From Alphaproteobacteria bacterium (GTDB taxonomy: Bacteria > Pseudomonadota > Alphaproteobacteria > SHVP01), in contig VGES01000033.1 of the NCBI GenBank assembly GCA_016869765.1, positions 1 to 41,489 on the forward strand: 41,489 bases of DNA. The letters run 5' to 3'. This document shows, in pieces, positions 36,083 to 41,489 of the stretch. Numbering within the stretch: position 1 is the stretch's first letter; each line of letters opens with the position of its first letter. Both the position numbers and the translations under genes were made by a program. The notes beneath the pieces were generated by a model. It ran no database searches, was not told the origin of the DNA, and saw only the letters and a program-made list of their open reading frames with translations.

Positions 36083-36447
36083 TCTGCCTCGCCGCAGGCG
36101 CCCTAGTCATCGCACTAGGCGTCGAGTCGTTTACGCTCGTATGGGAACACTCCGTGGAACGGACCCTCTGGGAAGAAGACTTCCGCCTGGTGGACGGTCA
36201 CCTCGCGGTTATCGAGGCACGGGTGAAAGGAAGTGGCGCGGGGATGGAGCCCGGGCACGAAGCCACTTTGTCCGGTGGATGGTGGCGATATCGGCCGAAC
36301 CTCCCACCGATCGATAAACTCACGCTGTCGAATTCCGCTACCAGGCCCGATTGGCGTCTTTGCTTGGTTGATGGCTGCCGTCCGCTGTCCTCTCGGCTCG
36401 GCACGGCGTCGACCGACGTCATCGAGTTGCGTGGATGCACCAACTAA
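36079..36447 (+). CDS. DUF1850 protein (TAXI-TRAP accessory)
   Basis: This 122-residue protein has an N-terminal membrane segment (MICLAAGALVIALG), then the DUF1850 motifs FTLVWEHSVERTLWEEDF, EARVKGSGAGMEPGHE and GGWWRYRPNLPP, ending with a Cys-bearing WRLCLVDGCRPL. The family is almost always next to TAXI-TRAP permeases; its function is unknown but it is probably a periplasm-facing helper. The ATG at 36079 overlaps the permease stop, which fixes the start over the longer frame from 36043. The amidohydrolase follows after 13 nt. Confidence 0.88.
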   Translation: MICLAAGALVIALGVESFTLVWEHSVERTLWEEDFRLVDGHLAVIEARVKGSGAGMEPGHEATLSGGWWRYRPNLPPIDKLTLSNSATRPDWRLCLVDGCRPLSSRLGTASTDVIELRGCTN

Positions 36448-36460
36448 GGGAACCTGATTC

Positions 36461-37498
36461 ATGGGATTCATCGACGCGGATGCCCATGTCTGGGAGAGCG
36501 AAGATACCTGGTCCTACCTGACCAGCGGAGAAAGACGCTGGAAGCCGGTGCTGCAAACCACGGACGGCGAGCAACACGAGTGGCGCGGCCTGAAACACTT
36601 CTGGTACGTGGACGGACAGTTACTTCCATCCGGACGCGACGCTGCACCGGACGCCCCTCCGGAGCACGATCGAACGCTCGCTGATCCGCGGGCCCGCATC
36701 GCCGCGATGGATCGGCACGGCATCGAAACCCAGGTGGTAATCTCGACCTTCTTCTTGGGGGCCGACATTCGGCAGGCGGAGGCCCAGGTTGCCCTCGCCC
36801 GGAGTTGCAATCGTTGGCTCGCCGATCGCTGCCGGGCGAGCAACGGACGCTTGCGATGGTCCATCGTTCCTCCTCTTCGCGACATCGCGGCAACGATCGA
36901 GGAGATTCATCATGGTGCAAAGAACGGCGCTGTCTCGATCCTGGTGCGCGGCGTCGAAGCTGGACGGCTTCTGACGGATCCCTACTTCCACCCGGTCTAC
37001 GCCGAGGCCGAGCGCCAGGGCTTGGCGGTTGGCGTTCACATCGGAAACGTCGATCGTGCGATTCACCATCAGCGCGCCGGGATCATCTTCTCTGTGCTAC
37101 CCGTGGTCGGCGCGTTCATTGGCCTCTTCGTCAGCGACATCCGGCAACGGTTTCCGTCCCTCAATTTCGCGTTTCTGGAAGCTGGCTCCGAGTGGCTGCC
37201 GTTCGCATTCCGGGAAATCTCTCGTGGTGCGGACACCGGGCGACGCAAGCACAACGTGCTCGGTTCGATGCCGCTGGCTGGTGCTCGGTTCTTCGTGGCG
37301 TGCACGATGGATGAGGATTTGCCTCATGTGCTGCGGTGCTCTGGGGCAGAGAACCTTGTCATCGGCACCGACTACGGTCACCAGGACCTCGGAACCGATG
37401 CTGCTGCACATGCGTTGCTACTTGCGCGACGGGACGTGCCTCGAGACGTCCTCAGCCAGATCAGCGACTCGAACGGCCGCGTCCTGTATCGACTCTAG
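36461..37498 (+). CDS. Amidohydrolase-family (ACMSD/amidohydrolase 2-like) metal-dependent enzyme
   Basis: This 345-residue TIM-barrel protein has an N-terminal metal motif FIDADAHVWESEDTW (D5, D7, H9), as in the D.D.H variant of amidohydrolase-2 proteins. A further His lies in AVGVHIGN (about 188). FAFLEAGSEWLPF has Glu in place of the His of many ACMSD proteins, as in several relatives, and the final Asp is in VIGTDYGHQD. It likely hydrolyses or decarboxylates a cyclic carboxylate imported by the TAXI transporter encoded just upstream; that link is inference. Its last 27 codons overlap the C-terminus of the convergent PaiB-like gene by 81 nt. Confidence 0.85.
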   Translation: MGFIDADAHVWESEDTWSYLTSGERRWKPVLQTTDGEQHEWRGLKHFWYVDGQLLPSGRDAAPDAPPEHDRTLADPRARIAAMDRHGIETQVVISTFFLGADIRQAEAQVALARSCNRWLADRCRASNGRLRWSIVPPLRDIAATIEEIHHGAKNGAVSILVRGVEAGRLLTDPYFHPVYAEAERQGLAVGVHIGNVDRAIHHQRAGIIFSVLPVVGAFIGLFVSDIRQRFPSLNFAFLEAGSEWLPFAFREISRGADTGRRKHNVLGSMPLAGARFFVACTMDEDLPHVLRCSGAENLVIGTDYGHQDLGTDAAAHALLLARRDVPRDVLSQISDSNGRVLYRL

Positions 37499-38131
37499 CT
37501 GTCCGTCTGTCGACGACCGAGTCATTGCAGCAGATATCTGCCGAGACTTGGCATCGTCTCGCTCGGCGAGCGCCCGAGCAACGGCTTCGCGGTCTCGCGA
37601 GTTGCGATTCTGCGAGAGCTTCGCCTTGCCCTCGACGCGTTCCACGTCGATCGCAAATCCGACAATTCCCCGGAGCATCACATCGAGGGACTCGGATGAA
37701 AGTTTTCCGATAGTCCAGACAGGCTTCGGCGCCAAACGCGCCTCATGGATGGCACTCAGTCGTTCGACGATGTGCTTCAACTCTGACCTGTCGCCAACGT
37801 GGCGTATTCGCCCCCGTAGGTGGATGACGACATAGTTCCAAGTCGGTACAAGGCCCTCACTCTCATACCAGTCCGGAGAGACATAGGCGTCGGGTCCACT
37901 CAAAACGACGAGGGACTCGCGTCCATCGAAGCAGCGACGAACCGGATTGGCCTGCGCAACGTGTCCTAGGAGCGTTCCGAGAGGGGTTGGGCCAGGAACC
38001 TGCACTAGGGGTACGTGAACCGCCTCGACCTCCCCGCGATCGGCGAGTGTCACGATGCCGAGGCCATGAGACGAGAGGAATTCGCCGACGCGACGAGTTG
38101 CATCGAACGCGAAAGCCGAGGGCGTGTACAC
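37418..38131 (-). CDS. PaiB-like FMN-binding protein
   Basis: This 237-residue split-barrel flavin-binding protein, annotated as a transcriptional regulator family, has the start MYTPSAFAFD, then VEAVHVPLVQVPG, GTLLGHVAQANPVRR, VVLSGPDAYVSPDWYES and VPTWNYVVIHLRGR. The closing signature KLSQNRNSRDREAVARAL is typical. It should bind FMN or haem-like ligands in the cytoplasm. The protein continues about 40 residues beyond the normal end, with TAG at 37418, and that extension lies antisense to the amidohydrolase end. It starts 2 nt after the DUF1501 stop on the same strand and may be its operon-mate. Confidence 0.88.
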   Translation of the reverse strand: MYTPSAFAFDATRRVGEFLSSHGLGIVTLADRGEVEAVHVPLVQVPGPTPLGTLLGHVAQANPVRRCFDGRESLVVLSGPDAYVSPDWYESEGLVPTWNYVVIHLRGRIRHVGDRSELKHIVERLSAIHEARLAPKPVWTIGKLSSESLDVMLRGIVGFAIDVERVEGKAKLSQNRNSRDREAVARALAERDDAKSRQISAAMTRSSTDGQLESIQDAAVRVADLAEDVSRHVPSRK

Positions 38132-38133
38132 GT

Positions 38134-39405
38134 TCAGGAGGCTCGCTGGCCGAACAGCTCCAAAGGAGCAAAGCCTCGTCTCGTGAACTCACTTTGCTCC
38201 AAACCCCACCATCCCTTCAGCACGCCGGCGTAGACCTGCCGGAAATCGACGTGGTGTTTGAGGTTGCCGAAGTCGAGATCCTCTAGCGACGGCTGACGAC
38301 CATGAAAGCCCCCCGCGACGGCGCCGCCGGTGACGAACATCGGTCCGGCGGTCCCATGGTCGGTGCCATTGCTCTCATTCTCCGCAGGCCGGCGGCCAAA
38401 CTCCGAGAAGACGACAACCAACGTGTTCTTCCAATACCCCATGTCGATCATCGCAGACCGGAAGCCCGCCAATGCCGCCCCGAGCTGGGTCATCAACGGG
38501 TCATGGCGCGGGCGCAACGAAATGTGATGGTCGAAACCCGGCAGAGTCACTTTGATCACCGGAACATCGACTCCGTCCGCAATAACGTCCGCGACGTTGG
38601 CCAGGCGACGCCCAAGGACGGTCCCCGGTAGGACCCGCCCGTAACGACCGGACCCGGTGATTTTTGCCCGGAGACGATCGGCCGTTGCCGCAGCGTCACG
38701 CTGAGTTCGAATGAGATGGGTTACGGCGGAACTAGCGGGACGATCAGCGACATCGCGAATCTGGCTCGCCCCAAGTACGTAACTGCGTGGGTCGACCATT
38801 GCAGCGATCCGTGTCGTCGGCCCCATGATGGTGCCTGCACTACCGTCGCCGATGACGATTGCATCGGCATCTCCCGAACGATGCGACAGGATCGGATGTG
38901 TACCGATCGCACGCGAGAGCCATCCCTCCTGTAGGAACTCCTCGCTATCGGACGCTGTCTCCCATATTTCGATCGACCGAAAATGCGAGAGGTTTGGCCG
39001 CGGGTAACCAACGCCCAAGACGATGGCCAACTCCCCCTTTTCCCACGCTGGTAACAGTGGGACTAGGCCAGGGTGCAGGCCCAATTGTTCGTTCAGGGGC
39101 GTGATCTCGTCAGCTGCTAGGGCAGAACGAGGCCGAAGCTTTGCATAGAGCGGATCCGCGTACGGAACGAGGGTGTTGAGCCCGTCGTTCCCCCCGGCCA
39201 ACTCAACGAGGACGAGTGTCCGACCTGGCGGTAGTCTAGGCGCAGGTCCGACCGCCAATTTGTTGGCGCCCTCTATCGCGTCGGGTGTCGCCGGAGCCGC
39301 CGCCCGAGGCGGCGCCACGGATCGCGGCGGCTCAACCCCTGCGCACGCCGCGAGGGTTAATGCAGTTCCGCTCGCGAGAAAAGTTCGCCGGCTAAGCCCG
39401 ATCAT
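38134..39405 (-). CDS. DUF1501 protein (Tat lipoprotein)
   Basis: This 423-residue exported protein starts with a twin-arginine motif SRRTFLASG (5-13) and a lipobox LAAC with C21, so it is probably a Tat-translocated lipoprotein. The DUF1501 domain (sulfatase/alkaline-phosphatase-like fold) shows LVELAGGNDGLNTLVPYADPLY at about 65, quoted as GGNDGLNTLVPY, then LGLHPGL, and a C-terminal NTLVVVFSEFGRRPAENESNGTDHGTAGP in pieces: FSEFGRRP and GTDHGTAG. It always pairs with DUF1800, whose gene is 7 nt upstream. Function unknown; the pair is often linked to outer-surface or polysaccharide-related processes. Confidence 0.9.
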   Translation of the reverse strand: MIGLSRRTFLASGTALTLAACAGVEPPRSVAPPRAAAPATPDAIEGANKLAVGPAPRLPPGRTLVLVELAGGNDGLNTLVPYADPLYAKLRPRSALAADEITPLNEQLGLHPGLVPLLPAWEKGELAIVLGVGYPRPNLSHFRSIEIWETASDSEEFLQEGWLSRAIGTHPILSHRSGDADAIVIGDGSAGTIMGPTTRIAAMVDPRSYVLGASQIRDVADRPASSAVTHLIRTQRDAAATADRLRAKITGSGRYGRVLPGTVLGRRLANVADVIADGVDVPVIKVTLPGFDHHISLRPRHDPLMTQLGAALAGFRSAMIDMGYWKNTLVVVFSEFGRRPAENESNGTDHGTAGPMFVTGGAVAGGFHGRQPSLEDLDFGNLKHHVDFRQVYAGVLKGWWGLEQSEFTRRGFAPLELFGQRAS

Positions 39406-39412
39406 GATTTCC

Positions 39413-41335
39413 TCACCTTAGCTGGTAGCTCAAGTCATCGAGGAAGGACCGAACGGCCTCGGCGCCGCTCGATCCCGACTCGAACACCATGGGAGCGGCA
39501 GGGCCGAGGCTGCGCCAAACCCCCGCCGGCTGACCCAATCCTGACGGGAGCGCCGCCAACCAGTCGTCGAAACTACGCGTCGTACGACGGCCTGCCAGAA
39601 CCCGCTCCCAAGCGGCCCTCGCCTTCATTGCCATACCGTCATCCATCGCCATACCCATGCTCATCTCGCTGTCGCTAGCCGTCTTCACGGGCTTGGCAAG
39701 GTCGAACGTCAGCGTTCCACTGCAAAACATGTTGCCCGGCCGCGGGCGGTTCGGACACCGATCGACTTGCTCGGCATCGGCGGCCGCGAGCAGCCGATCG
39801 CCAAGCTCGATCCAATCAACGTAGAGATTGCGGTCACATACCAGAACGCCGTCCGATCGCAGTGCAGAGTCGTTGACGAAATCGATCGAAATCTTCTGCA
39901 CGGCGGTTCGAGGCGACTTCAGCGGAAGCTCGATCATTCGGCGTTCGAGTTCCGCCGGATCCCCCGGGCGCCCGAGCGCTTCGCTATCGTGGCCGAATGT
40001 CAATGTCGTATCGGCAATCGTCGCCCCATCCGCCTTGACGACGATGCGCGGACCTCCTCGACAGTTCTCCGCCGCCAACCGAACCCTCAATCGTTGATCC
40101 TCGGGCAAAGCCATACCGGCAGACATGTCGATCGACACCGTCTGCCAGCCAACCAGACGATCGATGGTCTGACGTCTCACCAACAAAGTATGTGGCGTGA
40201 TCCACAGCGTACCGCCCGGCCAACCCTTCACGTTCGGTGGATCGAACACGTCTTGCCCGAGGCGCTTCGTCATCTGCGGGAGTGAATCGAGATCGGCAAT
40301 CGGCAGATCGAATGTACGGATCGTGCCGACGACAACGTCGATCGGCGACTTGATCAACGTCGTTCGATTGGCGTCCGCCCAGAACGCGTCCGAAACCAGC
40401 ATGGCCCGGAGGAGCGGCTTCAACTGCAGGCCGCTGTCACGAAAGACCTTCGCTAACCGCGCGACTTCCCGTTCTTCAGGCATATCGGAAACGAACTCGC
40501 GCCAGAGTTTGGTTACTACCAGTCGTGCGGCCTCGTCACGTTCGAGAATGATGTCGACGACCGATTGACCGTCGAATCGGCCAGTCTTGCCCAATACTGT
40601 TTTCTGACCGGCGTCGTGCTGCCCAGTGCTGACCAAGAACGTGTAGTTCTTCGCGCGATCGAGCGTCCAACCGCTAAAGGCGCGAGCAACCTCTCGGATG
40701 TCACCCTCCGTGTAGTTCCCTTCTCCCAGCGTGAAAAGCTCCAACAGCTCTCGCGCGAAGTTTTCGTTTGGCCGGCCACGCCGATTGTTGACGTTGTCCA
40801 GGTAGCGCAACATCATCGGATCACGAATCACGCGACCGACCAGGGACCGATAACTGCCGAGCGCATGCTCTCGAAACATGGCGTTCTGGTCGTAGAGCAT
40901 GTGCGACCAATTGATCCCCTCGAAACCCGACGTGAAATGGTTGTGCCAGAACAGCACCATCCGCTCCGTCAGCGGTGTCGGGGTCACCACCATCTCCGTG
41001 AGCCACCACGCCTTCAGCTGACGCACCTCGCTACGACGCACCTGTGTAAAAGCATTGCGCTGCTCAGCCGTCCAGTTCGCCTGATCCCAATAGCCCGGCT
41101 TCTTGTCGTGCACCCAGGCAGGTGGGGGCGTTCCGGCAACAGCGCCGACCTCTCCCAGAAGCAAATCCACCGCTTTTGTTCGGTCGAGCGGCAGGAGGCG
41201 CTTGACCTCAACCGGGTTTGCACCAAACCCCGTCCGCGATACCAAGTGACGTGCCTCTTCATAGGTTAGCGCCGCAGCCTCGCCCAAGAGAAGGCTTGTC
41301 ACGGCGAGCGCTATCGCAAGGCCCAATCTCAACAT
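39413..41335 (-). CDS. DUF1800 protein with embedded CBM60/CBM36-like module
   Basis: This 640-residue exported protein has a signal peptide (MLRLGLAIALAVTSLLLG, cleavage near residue 22). DUF1800 occupies about 25-400: EARHLVSRTGFG, MVLFWHNHFTSGFEGIN, ENFARELLELFTLGEGNYTE and FDPPNVKGWPGG. About 413-512 reads like a calcium-dependent xylan-binding module (IVVKADGATIADTTL, then ISIDFVNDS and DRNLYVDWIELG). A Met-rich stretch MSMGMAMDDGMAM (558-570) and a conserved C-terminal DUF1800-type tail follow. The ATG at 41335 is chosen because GGAG lies 6 nt upstream, although the frame is open to 41434. Gene order DUF1800-DUF1501 is conserved in bacteria. Confidence 0.88.
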   Translation of the reverse strand: MLRLGLAIALAVTSLLLGEAAALTYEEARHLVSRTGFGANPVEVKRLLPLDRTKAVDLLLGEVGAVAGTPPPAWVHDKKPGYWDQANWTAEQRNAFTQVRRSEVRQLKAWWLTEMVVTPTPLTERMVLFWHNHFTSGFEGINWSHMLYDQNAMFREHALGSYRSLVGRVIRDPMMLRYLDNVNNRRGRPNENFARELLELFTLGEGNYTEGDIREVARAFSGWTLDRAKNYTFLVSTGQHDAGQKTVLGKTGRFDGQSVVDIILERDEAARLVVTKLWREFVSDMPEEREVARLAKVFRDSGLQLKPLLRAMLVSDAFWADANRTTLIKSPIDVVVGTIRTFDLPIADLDSLPQMTKRLGQDVFDPPNVKGWPGGTLWITPHTLLVRRQTIDRLVGWQTVSIDMSAGMALPEDQRLRVRLAAENCRGGPRIVVKADGATIADTTLTFGHDSEALGRPGDPAELERRMIELPLKSPRTAVQKISIDFVNDSALRSDGVLVCDRNLYVDWIELGDRLLAAADAEQVDRCPNRPRPGNMFCSGTLTFDLAKPVKTASDSEMSMGMAMDDGMAMKARAAWERVLAGRRTTRSFDDWLAALPSGLGQPAGVWRSLGPAAPMVFESGSSGAEAVRSFLDDLSYQLR

Positions 41336-41423
41336 GCGAACTCCGTGAACTGACACCTCCGGACATACTACACCTGAGCTGGGGTGGATGCGTTCTCGGC
41401 GCCTTGAAGAGCCCTGTAGCGCC

Positions 41424-41489
41424 ATGTTAACCACGACCGCGATGGAAGCTTTGCTCGCGCACGAACCTTGGATTCGCGGAATTTGCTCA
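41424..41489 (+). CDS. Possible start of a sterol desaturase-family gene (3' cut by window end)
   Basis: The last 66 bases, divergent from the DUF1800 gene, encode 22 residues from ATG 41424 (or 16 from ATG 41442): MEALLAHEPWIRGICS at the end. This recalls the N-terminus of fatty-acid-hydroxylase/sterol-desaturase-like membrane proteins (a conserved LL..EP.IR pattern before the first helix). The evidence is short and no clear ribosome-binding site precedes either ATG, so it is a weak call; extension of the sequence will decide. Confidence 0.35.
   Translation, partial: MLTTTAMEALLAHEPWIRGICS

Noticed and set aside
18163-38131. Accessory region as a defence island, prophage or integrated element
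   Set aside because: No integrase, tRNA-flanking att site, transposase, restriction, CRISPR or toxin-antitoxin gene was found; gene types fit metabolism and transport.

Overview
The window (about 41.5 kb, GC-rich) most likely comes from an alphaproteobacterium, probably Rhodospirillales-like. The main reason is the minus-strand core run rpoZ-relA/spoT-pyrE-pdxJ-acpS-lepB-rnc-era-recO-parC, whose order I associate with that group, together with a bacterial arginyl/leucyl-transferase (bpt) beside parC. No rRNA, tRNA, CRISPR array, insertion sequence or phage gene was recognised.

Positions 1-16.1 kb are housekeeping. The first 300 bases hold a stop-interrupted OmpA/MotB C-terminal remnant. Then come bpt (+), bioY (-) and the long minus-strand core operon, whose genes are joined by ATGA/GTGA/TGATG overlaps (translational coupling). 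rpoZ has a convincing sigma70-type promoter and an intrinsic terminator that separates it from relA/spoT. Upstream lie an MFS transporter-folK pair (-), a family 5 uracil-DNA glycosylase (+), a sulfite-oxidase-like molybdopterin protein (-), and smpB and dapA (-). A soluble lytic transglycosylase (+) is read divergently from dapA.

Positions 18.1-38.1 kb are accessory and look like small-molecule catabolism and uptake. (i) A tightly overlapped plus-strand operon at 18.2-22.3 kb encodes two sister alpha/beta hydrolases, a PLP threonine-dehydratase-type enzyme, a protein of unknown function and a two-repeat dimeric alpha/beta-barrel protein; it converges on an SLC13/ArsB-type transporter. (ii) 23.6-27.6 kb holds a divergent ATP-grasp-like protein, a CocE/NonD-type hydrolase and a medium-chain reductase. 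(iii) 27.7-31.1 kb holds an orphan peptide-type ABC substrate-binding protein, an alpha/beta hydrolase with His in place of the nucleophile Ser, and a second medium-chain reductase. The second reductase is the last gene of a minus operon with a D-Ala-D-Ala-ligase-like ATP-grasp enzyme and an exported SUMF1/FGE-fold protein lacking the catalytic cysteines. (iv) 33.0-37.5 kb is a TAXI-type TRAP transporter operon (binding protein, fused permease, DUF1850) followed by an amidohydrolase. A PaiB-like FMN protein on the other strand overlaps the amidohydrolase 3' end.

Positions 38.1-41.3 kb hold a DUF1800-DUF1501 pair of exported proteins. The DUF1800 protein carries what looks like a calcium-dependent xylan-binding (CBM60/CBM36-like) module. 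The last 66 bases may be the start of a sterol-desaturase-family gene.

All functions are read from motifs and remembered family patterns; nothing was searched. The most novel material is the 18.2-22.3 kb operon, the two unusual ATP-grasp proteins with their neighbours, the non-canonical hydrolases, and the DUF1800-CBM fusion.
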